This document shows, one piece after another, positions 11,369 through 23,299 of a stretch of DNA of 64,000 nt; position 1 is the stretch's first letter; the number at the start of each line of letters is the position of its first letter. This DNA is from Magnolia sinica (taxonomy: Eukaryota > Streptophyta > Magnoliopsida > Magnoliales > Magnoliaceae): positions 22,976,001 through 23,040,000 of the forward strand of contig NC_080574.1 in assembly GCF_029962835.1 (NCBI RefSeq). The letters are read 5' to 3'. The position numbers and the translations under genes are program-made. The notes under the pieces are model-generated. The model was given only the letters and a program-made list of their open reading frames with translations, ran no database searches and had not been told where the DNA came from.

Positions 11369-13659
11369 AAACCTTCCATTAATATATTAAAGATGAGAAA
11401 CAGTAACACATCAAACGTCGGGAACGAAACATTGTGAGCACATCTAAGGTCTTGTGGCAATCATTTGAAGCTTCAAATTCGAACTTGCAGTAGGCTGATG
11501 CGGTTTGGCCTGCTTCGTTATTGCAATATCCAAATGCGATAGAATTGGCTATATTTGGGTAGTTGTTGTTAGTTGATTGTCAGCAGCAATTAGATCATTT
11601 GGAACATTTCTCATGTGAAAACTCAACAATTGTAATTTCTATATTCAACCAAGGCCTGACTCAAGCCCATCCCAAACGCAAACCATGTGATAAATGGGTC
11701 GGCTTTGAGTCCTCCTGTACCCAGTTCCAACCCGTTAAATAAATAGGTCGCTATTTCTGACTTAAGCCCTACATAGACCCGACCTGAATTTTAATCGGCT
11801 GGGTCTAAGTCCAAAATGGATGTAGAACGTGTCACAGATACATTCCTAGCATGGTTGGACCAAAAGGTGGACCATAAATTGATTATAACTTTTGATCGGG
11901 TGTCGTTACGGCGCACCAGATCGAGTATCATGAACTGAAGCAGCACGAGAACTTGAGGACGAGTTCTTTTGAAGTTAAGGGGACTGATGTAGAATAGATC
12001 GCGGACACTTTCATGCCCAAGATGGACCAGAGAAGGCCCGATTAGAGGCAGAAGTCATCAAGACCATCAGAACATTAAAACAGGCATATCTCGTAAACCG
12101 GAATGAGTTACTTGACGTACCATATATGATTTTGGGGTAGGACGAGCTACTTTAGCCAACCACCCTGGCTATGCTGGGTTGCCCACGCCGAATTTGTGAG
12201 ATTCCATCATATCGACGGTCGAATTCCATATTTAGTTCTATTTTTACTATAAATAGTAAGTTTTTGTTTGATTATAATTCTTCATCCGTTGGGCTTTAGG
12301 AGTTGTGTCTAACATAAAAGGTGCTTAGAATAATTATAAGAATAGCGTGGTTAAGCCACGCAGGACACTTACTATAAATGTAATTTTACTATTTATAGTA
12401 AGTTACAAATTTTAGGGAGTTTTAGTTATAGTTTGCTTCTGATTTTTCTCTCATTGCTTAGTATCCCTATTTAAAGAGTTGTGAACTCGTTTATTTCATT
12501 CATCAATCAGTTAAATTTCGAATTTATTATAATTTATTTCTATTTTCTAGCTTTCTTTCCTCATGGATTTGAGAAGTCTTTATGAGGAGTCCAAAGAAGT
12601 TCCATAGATTTGAAGTAGTTATCCTTGAGAAAGACGGTGATCAACCTCATCATATGTTAAAAATTCTGACCAATTCTTGAATAGGTTATGTCTGGACCCT
12701 ACCTAGCCCGATCCGACCCATTTGCAACCCTAACCATGGTCCAAAGACATCCCAGAATAAGATATCCTAGTCCTGGCCACTGATCTTTTGCCTTCTGTCA
12801 GTTGAGTGTGGACTGACGGTTTACTTCTGATCCTAACCATTAATTTGCATTCTGAAAATTTGAAAGGTTAGGATCATCCTATTGAAAGGCCGGGTTCTGG
12901 TCCATTCTAGATCAGCCTGAGTGTGGCCCATTTACTAAATAAGCCAAGAATTTCAGCCTAAGCCTAACCCACGACCCATTACTCTCTGGCCTAACCTGAC
13001 CCACTTAAAATGTTTCAGGCCTAACTTGGACTCAACCCAACCCTTTTACTGTAATCGGGTCAGACCTGACCCACCGAGGTCAACATAAGTTACATAACCA
13101 AAAATCAATGAAGGAAGTTTGCTAATTTCACACGCCCGACATGTCAATAGTATAACACGCGTGTGATATCTAATCTATCTGGCTAGCTAAATTTTTGTTT
13201 GAAAAATGACGTAGACTTGATCAAATGCAAAAGAAATATAGGACAAGGAGAGAGCTAAACAGCTGAGATAGCGAAACAGCTACTCTCCTGTAAAGAGCAA
13301 ATTACATACCTTAAGCTTTTCAATAGAGGAGGCCCACTCAACTATTATGCTTCACCCTATGAACAATAAACTCCACCGAATTGGTAATACCACTTAAACA
13401 TCTCCCATTCCTTTCTCCCCACATGGATCACCAGCATTCTTGTTTGGATGTATTAGAATAAGAAACCGGCCATTTCACAACTTAGGTGGACACAAACATA
13501 TTAAAATAATTAAGGAAAAAGCTTTTGAGTTTTTGACATTTACCACCCTCTCTTTTATGCCATTTGCCAAATAACTTCCTTTGCTCTTAATATTACCAAA
13601 TAATCCTTTGAAAAAAAAATAAATTTGTATATGGTTATATGTTAAACTTTCGTAAGAGT
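11369..13659. other. Intergenic region between FRO and the CACTA element
   Basis: No gene seen. About 11640-11830 and 12690-13080 hold degenerate GACCC/GGGTC-rich islands ('cctgactcaagcccatccca', 'gacctgacccaccgagg') like those in hAT-like elements elsewhere in the window. A Gypsy-like relic lies between. FRO transcription should end in the first few hundred bases, but no single polyadenylation signal stands out. Confidence 0.5.
11900..12690 (+). mobile_element. Ty3/Gypsy polyprotein end plus LTR relic
   Basis: Around 11930-11985 a frame reads ENLRTSSFEVKGTDVE then stop, recalling the DLRTNPF-like tail that ends many plant Gypsy polyproteins. What follows looks LTR-like: AT-rich, with a short direct/inverted motif (actataaatagtaag, about 12248 and again inverted near 12390), a 'tatttaaagag' box near 12468, and a pyrimidine-rich stretch. 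LTR boundaries and a target duplication were not found. Confidence 0.4.
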
Positions 13660-13849
13660 CACTACAACAAATTAGACTTTTTGCAACAATTTTTTTTAGC
13701 GACGAGTCGAATTTCATTGGGAAATGCAATTTTTTACAACGACATTTCAAGTCATTGCAAAATATAGATTATTTACAATGACATTTTAAATCGTCGCTAA
13801 TAGTTAACTTTTTTTGTAACGAGCTTCAATTATCGTCGCAAAACTTATT

Positions 13850-16080
13850 GCAAAAAGTTTTCGTATGAATTTTTTACAACGATCTTAACTAGTCGTCGTT
13901 AATAGCCACTTTTTGTGACAACTTAGTGTTGTAAAAAAAAAAATTTACGACGACACAAAAGTTGTCACAAATAGTAGCTTTTGCAACGACTAGTTCAACT
14001 CATTGCAAAAATTACTGAATTATACTTGTGGCGACGAATGTAGTTTCATGGCGAAATATTAGAGTATTTGCAACAACATTTTAAATTATCACAAATAGTC
14101 AACGTTTTTGCGAGGAACTATAATTATCGTCGCTAAAACGTTTCCCACCAATTTCTTATGAGAAAATTACATGGCTGGAAAGACGTTTCGCCACGCATTT
14201 CTATGGTCATCGCTAATGTCCACTTTATACGATGAATTGAGTGTTATGGCAAAATATTATTTTTTGCAACGACATGAAAGTCGTTACAAATAGTCTTTTT
14301 TAGCTACAACTAGGTTAACTCGTTGCAACAAATACGAACTGAAACGTTTTGCGACGAATGTAGTTTCATGACGAAATGTTAGAGTATTTGCAACAACATT
14401 GTAAATCATTACAAATAGTCAATATTTTTGCAATGAACTATAATTATCGTCGCTAAAACGTTTCCTACCAATTTCTCTCGAAAAAATTATATGGCGGGAA
14501 AGACGTTTCGCTACGCGTTTCTATGGTCATCACTAATGTCCAGTTTATGCGACGAATTGAGTGTCGTGGCAAAATATTATTTTTTGCAACGACACGAAAG
14601 TCGCTACAAATAGTCTGTTTTAGCGAAGACTAAGTTAGCTCGTTGCAACAAATACCAATTGAAACGTTTTGCGACGAATGTAGTTTTATGGCGAAATGTT
14701 AGAATATTTGTAACAACATTGTAAATCATTGCAAATAGTCAACGTTTTTGCGATGAGATATAATTATCGTCACTAAAACGTTTCCCACCAATTTCTTCCA
14801 AAAAAATTACATGGCAGGAAAGACGTTTCGCCACGCATTTCTATGGTCATCGTTAATGTTCACTTTATGCGACGAATTGAGTGTCGTGGTAAAATACTAT
14901 TTGTTGCAATGACACGAAAGTCGCTACAAATAGTCTATTTTATCAATGACTAGATTAACCCGTTGCGATAAATACCAACTGAAACTTTTTGTGACGAATG
15001 TAGTTTCATGGCAAATGTTAGAGTATTTACAACAACATTATAAATCATCGCAAATAGTTAACATTTTTGCGATGAGCTATAATTATCTTTGTTAAAACGT
15101 GTCTCACCAATTTCTCCTGAAAAAATTTACATAGCGGGAAAGACGTTTCGCCACACGTTTCTATGGTCATCGCTAATGTCCACTTTATGCGACGAATTGA
15201 GTGTCGTGGCAAAATATTATTTTTTGCAACGATACAAAAGTCGCTACAAATAGTCTATTTTAGCGATGACTAGGTTAACTCGTTGTGACAAATACCAACT
15301 GAAACTTTTTGCGTCGAATGTAGTTTCATGGTGAAATGCTAGAGTATTTGTAACAACATTTCAAATCATCGCACATAGTCAACATTTTTACGACGAACTA
15401 TAATTATCATCGCTAAAACGTTTCTACAAATTTCTTCCATAAAAATTATATGGCGGGAAAGACGTTTTGCCACGCGTTTCTATGGTCATCGCTAATGTCC
15501 ACTTTATGCGACGAATTGAGTGTCATAGTAAAATATTATTTGTTGCCATGACACAAAAGTCACTGCAAATAGTCTATTTTAGCGACGACCGGGTTAACTT
15601 GTTGCGACAAATACAAACTAAAACTTTTTACGATGAACGTAGTTTCATTGCAAAATGTTAGAGTATTTGCAACAACATTGTAAATCATCACAAATAGTCG
15701 ACGTTTTTGCGATGAGTTGTAATTGTCGTCACTAAAAACATTTCCCACCAATTTCTCCCGAGAAAATTACATGGCGGGAAAAACATTTCGCCACGCGTTT
15801 CCATGGTTATTGTTAATGTCCACTTTATGCGACGAATTGAGTGTCGTAGCAAAACATTATTTGTTACCACGACATGAAAGTTGCTGCAACTAAGCTGTTT
15901 TAGCGACGACCAGGTTAACTCGTTGCGACAAATATAAACTGAAACTTTTTGCGACGAACGTAGTTTTATTGTAAAATGTTAGAGTACTTGCAACAACATT
16001 GTAAATCATTGCAAATAGTCGATGTTTTTGCGATGCGCTATAATTATCGTCGCTAAAATGTTTCCCACCAATTCAAAATT
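13850..16080. repeat. Tandem array of a 320-bp unit, about seven copies
   Basis: The marker taattatcgtcgc recurs at 14121, 14441, 14761, 15080, 15401, 15720 and 16041, giving a period of 319-321 bp. Each unit carries several Tttgcgacgaa / tcgtcgctaaa words in both orientations. It forms the left subterminal region of the CACTA element. Open frames here (15467-15870) are repeat translations. Confidence 0.9.
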
Positions 16081-16379
16081 TTAATTTTGACACGAAGTGT
16101 TGTTGAACATGTGATGAACCTCCAATTAATGATTAAATGGTACAAACCAACATAAATCTTGTTATCAATTTTCTTATTGACGATAGAATGGTACCCATCG
16201 ACAATCGCTTGATCGACCTCCAATCAACAATCGAACGATATATAGAAAGTGTTGTTGACCATCCAATTAACCTTCAATCCTTTATCGGATGGTGAAAATC
16301 ATCGTGCATCACTTCATTAAATCTCCAATCAACAATCGAATGTTGCACATCACCGAAAATCACAAGGTCAACCATGTTT

Positions 16380-16610
16380 AATGGATAGATGGAATGGATG
16401 GATGGATGTTTTGATGATTGATGGGATGATCAACCATGTTTGATGAACGAGATGGTCGGATGTTGGATGGATGGATGTTTGGATGATTGGATATATAGAT
16501 GGATGGAATGGTTGGATTGATGGATGTTTGAATGATTGTATGAGATGAATGGATGGTTTGATGGGGGGATGAAATGGTTGGATGGGGGATGAGATGAATG
16601 AGGCTCCGAT
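16380..16610. repeat. GGAT/GATG-type minisatellite
   Basis: A run of degenerate ggatggatggatg units mixed with ttgatgattg and gggatgagatg. The open frames on the minus strand (PSIPSIH-like) are repeat translations. Confidence 0.8.
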
Positions 16611-16787
16611 GGGCCACTAAGTGGCCAACAAGATGTATGAATTCTATTCACACCGCCCGTCTTTGTACGACATGTATATATACACCAGCTGCAGGCTACA
16701 ACTTACAACCCGTAAGCTGTTGCAAATCGAATTGCTTACTGAGTTACTCAGTAGTCAGTACGCTCTCATCGTACTGAGTAAACTTAG

Positions 16788-17213
16788 TTGGGCCCACCTT
16801 GAATGTACGTAGTCTATCCACGGCGTCCATCCGTTTTTCCATCTAATTTATGGGGTTAATCCCAAAATTGAAGCATATCCAATGATCAAGTGGATCATAC
16901 CACTTGAAACAGTGGAGATAATGATTTCCATCGTTGAAACCTTTTTATGCCCATAGTGATGTTTAGTTGTCATCCAACCTATTCATAACATCATAAATAC
17001 ATGGATGAAGAGAAAACACAAATATAAGCTTGATCCAAAACTTCTGTGGCCCTCAAGAATTTTTCAACGGTAGATGTTCAATTCAACGGTTTACTGTGGT
17101 GTGGTCCATTTGAATATTGGATATCTCTAATTTTTGGGCTCAAGCCCTGAAATTATTTTGTAAAATGAATGAACGGAGCCGATAAAATACATAAATCATG
17201 GTGGACCCCACAG
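16788..17213. mobile_element. GGGCCCAC-type foldback MITE
   Basis: Starts 'ttgggcccacc' and ends with the inverse 'catggtggaccccacag'. It has the family interior: 'ccgtccatccgtttttccat', 'aagtggatcataccacttg' and 'gtgtggtccatttgaatatt'. About 430 bp. A second partial copy continues to about 17420. Confidence 0.65.
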
Positions 17214-17429
17214 ACTTCACTCCGTACGCTGTCCATTTGTTTTTCCAGATCATTTTAGTGGTTGAACCCAAAATTGATGCATATCCAAAGCTCAAGTGGA
17301 CTATACCACAGGAAAAGGTAGCAATATTGTTTTTCACCGCTGATAAATTTATAAGGCCCCGGTGATGTTTATTTTTCATCCAACATGTTCATAAGATAAA
17401 TATATGTGATAAATATTCATGCGAATAAC

Positions 17430-17960
17430 TCCGGATCGGATTGGTCTAATCGGATCCATTCAGTTCAGATCGGTCCGGATTAACCACGATCCGAACTTGA
17501 TTCGATGAACAGTCGGATCTGACTAATCCAACTCGAACAACACCGATCTAGGCCTTCGGATCGGGTCAGATTCGCTGGATCGGGTCGGTTTGTGTCCAGC
17601 TCTAATCAACATATCAAATGTGCCAATGCATGTCCTACACTACATGGCATTTCTTGTTCCAAGATGTCACATGTGTCATCATCCATCTTTATTAATTCCG
17701 AATATGCTACATGTATCTTTAAAAATGGTTAGACGGTATGGATATAACTAGAGGTGGGCATCGAGTCGAGTCGGACTGGATTGGCCCCAACTTGTTTCGG
17801 TCCGAAGTTTTTAGTACCGGACCCGAACCCGATCAGATCCGGGACCAAGTCCGGGTCCTCTAACTCAATCCAATCCGTTGTATTGTTGGCCTGACTCGAA
17901 CCGAGTCCGACTTGGTCTGGAAAATCGAGTCGGATCGGGTTATATACGGTTCGGATCGAA
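17430..17960. mobile_element. Two hAT-like GGATCGG-rich blocks
   Basis: About 17430-17605 ends tgtgtccagctcta; about 17750-17960 starts tagaggtgggca. Both are full of degenerate 'cggatcgggtcgg' words. The terminal pair tagag(g/c)tgggca / tgcccagctcta is shared with copies at 7306 and 18693. Confidence 0.4.
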
Positions 17961-18264
17961 CATTCTTGATACTAAAAGAATTTCAATGGTAGAGGAAGGT
18001 GGTCATTAAATCTACATTGTTTCCTCTCGTAAGGGCCACTTGAGTCTTGGATATAATTCATTTTTGGCAGTATGTACTAAAATGAGCTCCTAAAACGGAT
18101 GGACGGTGTGGATTTATCATAAACATCACGGTGGGACCCACCTAAAATTCCAAGCAAGAAAGGTGAAAGACTTGCTTTTCGTCAGGAGCTCTGATCGAGG
18201 AACCTCGAGCCGTATGAGAAGAAAGATTGGGTACTCCCATCCCACTAGTCAAAGGATGGTAAGT

Positions 18265-18339
18265 CAGTGCTCTATGGGCCCCACCATGATGTATTTACTT
18301 CATCCATGCCGTCCATCTATTTTTCTAGATCATTTTATG

Positions 18340-18413
<74 letters not shown>

Positions 18414-18745
18414 GATATATCCCAATCTCAAGTGAACAACATTACAGAAAACAATGGTGAATAAATATTGTGCGGATCGAATCGAATCGAATCGGATCAG
18501 ATCCATTCGGATCGGATTCTGGATCGGGTCGGTCCGGGTTGACCATTGATCCGAAATCGATCCGATTAATGGTCGAATCTTGGTGGTCCAGCTCGATCCT
18601 ACCCGATTGTGGCCTTCGGTTCAGATCTGTTCGAGTCAGATCGGGGTGGACCGAGTCGGATCCGCCGGATCGGTCCCATTCTGCCCAGCTCTAGATACAA
18701 CACATGCATCATGGTGGGGTCCACAGAGCTTGGTGACGTCACTTC
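18265..18745. mobile_element. Foldback MITE split by a microsatellite and a hAT-like block
   Basis: The left part (18265-18340) reads 'cagtgctctatgggcccc' and then the family interior. A TG/TA microsatellite and a GGATCGG-rich block (18471-18693) follow. The right end 'catggtggggtccacagagc' is at 18710-18735, so the element is nested. Confidence 0.5.
18340..18408. repeat. (TG)n(TA)n microsatellite
   Basis: About 11 TG units followed by about 23 TA units, uninterrupted. The open frames across it (VCVCVYIYIY) are repeat translations. Confidence 0.97.
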
Positions 18746-18837
18746 AGTAGCCATTTGGCTACTAACATCCAATCCGCGCCCGAAATAGAGGGGAAACGGA
18801 TTGGCTTCTCCCCCTGCCACTGGCCAATGGCTGGTGG

Positions 18838-19276
18838 TCGGTGCTCTGTGGGCCCCATTATGATGTACTTGTTTCATCCATGCCGTCCATCTATTTTTCC
18901 ATATAATTATACTATTAGACCAAAAATGAGGTATATCCCAATCTCAACTAGACCACATTACAGGAAAGTTAAATGAGCGTGGACCATTAAAAAACTTTTG
19001 GGGGCCATAAAAGTTTTGGATGAAGCCGATCTTTGGTTTTTCCCCTCATCTGGTCCTCTATGACCTAATCAACAGATTGGATGTCAAATAAACAGTACAG
19101 TGGGCCTTATGAGGATTTTAATGGTTGATATCCAATCACCACTGTTTTCCTATGGTGTGGTCCACCTGAGATTTATATCCCTCTAATATTTGGTATAAAA
19201 TTCTAAAATAATCTTTAAAAATGGATGAACGGAACAGATGAAACACATACATCATAGTGGGCCCACGGAGCACCCA
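18838..19276. mobile_element. GGGCCCAC-type foldback MITE
   Basis: The left end 'ggtgctctgtgggcccc' mirrors the right end 'gggcccacggagcaccc'. The interior has the family phrases 'aaacttttgggggccataaa', 'ggtgtggtccacctgagatt' and 'aaaatggatgaacgg'. About 440 bp. Confidence 0.75.
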
Positions 19277-19375
19277 CCACGGTTTCCCGTATATATGGCA
19301 AGGAGTAGCCAATCCGTTTCCCGTATATATGGGACATGGATTTCCTGCCAAAGCCTTTCAAAGTAGTATTAAACT

Positions 19376-19800
19376 CTGTTGGGCCCACTGTGAATACATG
19401 TGGTTTATCCACGCCGTCCATTCGTTTTTCCAGATAATTTTAAGGGTTCAACCCAAAATTGATGCATGTACAAGGATCAAGTGGACCATACCACAGGAAA
19501 AAGTGGAATTATTGATTTCCACCGTAGAAAACTTTCTAAGGCCCCGGTGATGTTTATTTGTCATCAAACCTGTTCATAAGATCATAAACACATGGATGAA
19601 AGGAAAACACAAATATCAGCTTGATCTAAAACTTCGATTGGCCCCAAGAATTTTTCAACAATAAATGTTCAATTCACTCTGTTTCTGACGGTGTGGTCCA
19701 CTTAAGGTTTGGTTATACTCTATTTTTGAGATAAATCCCTAAAATCATGTGGTAAAAGAAATGAACGGGATGGATTTCTCATAAACAGCGTCGGAACTTC
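19376..19800. mobile_element. GGGCCCAC-type foldback MITE, right end decayed
   Basis: Begins 'ctgttgggcccactgtgaa' and has the family interior, but the terminal 'ggtggggccc' on the right is lost after 'tctcataaacagcg'. Confidence 0.55.
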
Positions 19801-19820
19801 ATGCGAAACGCTTTCGGAGG

Positions 19821-19860
19821 AAATCCGCGTCCCCTGATATCGTGGACGCGGATTGCGTCC
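19821..19860. repeat. Short palindrome AATCCGCGTCC...GGACGCGGATT
   Basis: Eleven-base arms separated by about 13 bp. The same word (aatccgcgtcc or close) sits at the edges of several foldback elements in the window, so this may be two abutting element ends. Confidence 0.7.
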
Positions 19861-19885
19861 TACCACCGACTGGACGGGGTAGGGC

Positions 19886-22800
19886 TCTCTGGGGCCCACA
19901 GTGATGTAAGTGTTTTATCCACGCCGTTAATCGCATTTCTCAGATCATTTTAAGGTATTAGCCAAAAAATGAGACAACTCTATGTCTTAAGTGGACCACA
20001 ACGTGAAGATTGAATGTATACCATTAAAAACTTCTTGGGAGCTGGAGAAGTTTCGGATCAAGCTGATATTTGTGTTTTCACCTCATCCACGTCTACATAG
20101 CCTTATGAATAGGTTGAATGGTAAAAAAACATCACGGTTGCCCTTAGAAAGGCTTCAACGGTGGGTGTCATTAACACACCAGCTTCATCTGGTGTGGTCC
20201 ATTGGAGCGGTGTCCCTGCCTCATTTTTTTAGTTTTTATCTTAAAATGATTTGATAAAATCATTTAACAGCGTGGATAAATGTAACAACCCGTCCAACCA
20301 GTATAGTGTCATGGGGCGTCCACGTAGGATTTTTCGCAGGACCGATCATTTAGACCATGCCTGGTGAGGTACCCCAAGCAAATCAACCTAGGATTAGCCT
20401 ATTAGATTAAGCCGGTCGGGTCATGACAGGACCCGATGCGGGCCGTCGAACCAGATGGCTCATTTGCCCTTAGCGACAGCCCGTATGGGCTACACCGTGA
20501 CACAGGAAGGTCAGAAAATTCTAAAAATAAAGGGAACTATAAATCCCACTGGGCTTGTGGACCATCGCGAACCACGGACCCAGCGGATACCCAGAAGTGG
20601 GATCTAGCACGGACATAATGCACCCCACCAATGCCAGGACCTAAATCTGGCGCATGCAAATGAAACCAAGATGCCAGGTTATCCAACCGTCGGATCTCTT
20701 CCACATTTATGGTAGAGGTCTAATGAATTTTCCTACACCCGTCCACCGACTCTAGGACCCGATCGTGGAACGGTGACCGTCGATCACAAATCGGACCCGT
20801 ACGACCAAACCCCAAACCCGATCGTCCCCAAATTTTGCATGACCCTTCATCGGGCCATGAAGCATCTATCATAGAAATTTCATAGCCAGAGGGCCACTAG
20901 AACCACCCCAATCACCAGAATGGACCCCTAAAGGCCGTTTAAAGATCAGAACCGTTGACTCAAACCCCACAACCGTCCATCCGTTTGTTCCCAAATTTTA
21001 TGCGGGCCCTAATCGGGCCATAGGGCACCTATACACCAAATTTGGTGGCCAAAGGAGTATTAGGGCCACACCAACTCCAAGAATGAGTCCTAGTAGGCTA
21101 TTTTGAGAATTTGAGGAAACTTAAGGCCAAAAGGCCCAAGTCTAGGGAATAAACCCTAACTCTCATAACTCTCCCTTAATTGCTACAACCACCAAGAGAG
21201 AAAGAGAGTGAAAGAGAGTAAAGAGGAGGAAGAGAGAAGGAGGGAGATTCAAGGTGGACCCTAGATCGAGGTGGGGGGCTAAGGAAGCCGATCTTGCATC
21301 TCCTTATCCTTCTTCCAAAGGGAAAACCCAACACTACAACCCTAAGAATCGTCCGTTGATCATCTAGGTAAGATCCTTCATCCCTTTTTGCTTGAAACCC
21401 CTGTGTAGAGGAGAGACTTACATGGGATTCTAACATATAAATGTATGCTTTAGGGATTCTGGCAATTCGATCCCAAAATCCCCGCTCCTAAGTCGTTCCC
21501 GAGCCTCCAACGAATCCGAAGGTGCGGACTATTATTCTTAGGTGGCCTAACACCAATTTTAATACGAGATTAATGATTTTGATTGCTTGGATGTTATATT
21601 TGGAGAATTTAGAGAAACCTTAGAAATTGTAGGTTTGTTGAAATAATATGGAATTGTTGGTTGACTCTTATGATGATTGTTTTTGCCTCTCACATGATTT
21701 GGTGTATGGATGATTATATGTTCATGCCTTGTGTGATTTTTTCATGTGTTGTACCCTCATAGGATGTATGATCATTGCTCTTATACATATGATTTCTCAA
21801 CATGAAAGAAGTGTTAACTTCCTCACCAACCCACACCACACACATACATTTTATTCATGATATTAATAGTTGCTTGTTAGAGAAAGTTGGATTATATGTT
21901 GAGCAACATGAGAACATGGTGTTGAATATGCTTGATGTTGCATTGGTTGTTGGCATACTACAAGTCACTATTCCTACCTTGGGTTGGTCAGGAATTTGAG
22001 AAGAGGCGGTAGTCCCATCGGTTGGACTATGCTATGACTTGACTCGTGGGTTTGGGCGGGTGTGCTCGGGTGTCTGTAGTTCGACTACATGGGTCCCTTG
22101 TGCCTGAAGTCACTCACCTAATGCTCGCCTGACTCGTGCAATCTAGTCTACTGTCTGACCAACCTTGTTTGTTAACCCAGTTTGCTCACACATATATGGA
22201 ACCTGGAACACCCCACAACCGTTGTAGCTCAATAGTAACCCACCTGAAATGGGTCCACAGCCTCGTGAGCTGGGCATAGTAGAATGGGACATTGTGTCCG
22301 AGCTGTCGGCCTACGCTGGGGTACCGCGCCTCCCCGTTGTGACCGCGGGCGATCCCTTTTCTCTCGGCACTCCTCATGTGCTTGAAGTCGGGGATGAGGA
22401 ACCCAATGAGATCACGGGCCGCGGGGCTTCGGCCTCACGCATTGGAGGGTCTTGGCCTCACACTCAGTTTAGGGCGTTGATACGTGGGGTGTACCAGAAT
22501 CCCCAACCTGCTGGATGAAAGGACCTAACTAACAACTCGGTTAACACGATCGCATTGCATCACATTAGCTAGGGTGGCGACTCGGCAGTCGAGGTCGCAC
22601 TGAGGGAGTGTTGTCATACGCGATCGTTAGATGGAGTCGCTCGAGGGAGCGTTGTAGTGAGGGCATACATCATATCATCCTGCATACATACGCATTAATA
22701 AGACTAGTTAGATGTTTATGATTGACTGTTTTTCATTAAGATCATATTAAAGTTGATGCCTGCGATAACTTAAGATTAATAGCACCTACTGAGTTGATCA

Positions 22801-23285
22801 CTCGCTCCCACTCTAGGACGGTGTTTTAACACACCAACCAGACCCATTCATAGATGCAGGTGACTCAGGACTGGAGGAGCCTGGTGAGGCGAGCCTCGAC
22901 GAGGAGGACAAGCTATCTTATTTCCAGTTGATGGACGGCTCTCCATCGGCTTGATGGGCAGGATCGGGATTTCTGGGCTGTGGGCTCAGCCGTATTATTT
23001 TTTTGGACATCGTATTCTTTTGTTGTTTTGGTTGGGCAACGCTATGTGCGACCCATTTATATTTTGGACCTGTATATATGATAGATCTCTTTCATTTTAG
23101 TAGACTTGCGTGATTATGTTTCATGTTCCAGGAATTCCAGGCTGCGCAACTAAAACGGATTGAATGCATATTAATAAAATCTGTTAAAGATGACTCTCTG
23201 GAACTTGGGAGTTGAGCGTATGCGCGACCCCTGATTTTCAGGGTGTTACAATAAAACACTTAGATCACGGTGGGCCCCACAGATC
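19886..23285. mobile_element. Foldback MITE interrupted by a solo LTR
   Basis: The left part (19886-20280) starts 'ctggggcccacagtgatg'. The right part (23251-23285) ends 'cacggtgggccccacagat'. Joining the parts without the LTR and one copy of ATAAA gives an element of about 430 bp, the normal family length. Confidence 0.75.
20281..23250. mobile_element. Solo LTR, 2970 bp, 5-bp target duplication
   Basis: Starts TGTAACAACCCG and ends CAGGGTGTTACA (TG...CA, short inverted termini). It is flanked on both sides by ATAAA (20276-20280 and 23251-23255), with no primer-binding site or internal domain, so it is a solo LTR left by recombination between two LTRs. The interior (22260-22340, 22800-22860) closely matches the second solo LTR at 58920, for example 'gagctgtcggcctacgctgg'. 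The length suggests a Ty3/Gypsy chromovirus LTR, but that is inference. Open frames inside are not genes. Confidence 0.9.
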
Positions 23286-23299
23286 CCTAACACAATCCG

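Noticed and set aside
13850..16080. Regular repeats considered as a CRISPR array or centromeric satellite
   Set aside because: Plant DNA, 320-bp units without spacers, confined to a CACTA end, so transposon subterminal repeats fit better.
18106..18464. Two open frames of 65-109 codons
   Set aside because: They run through a (TG)n(TA)n microsatellite and MITE sequence; the protein is VCVCVYIYIY repeat.
20436..22518. Open frames of 60-89 codons near 20436, 21176, 21802 and 22249
   Set aside because: All lie within a solo LTR, with no domain and no conservation of frame in the related LTR at 58920.
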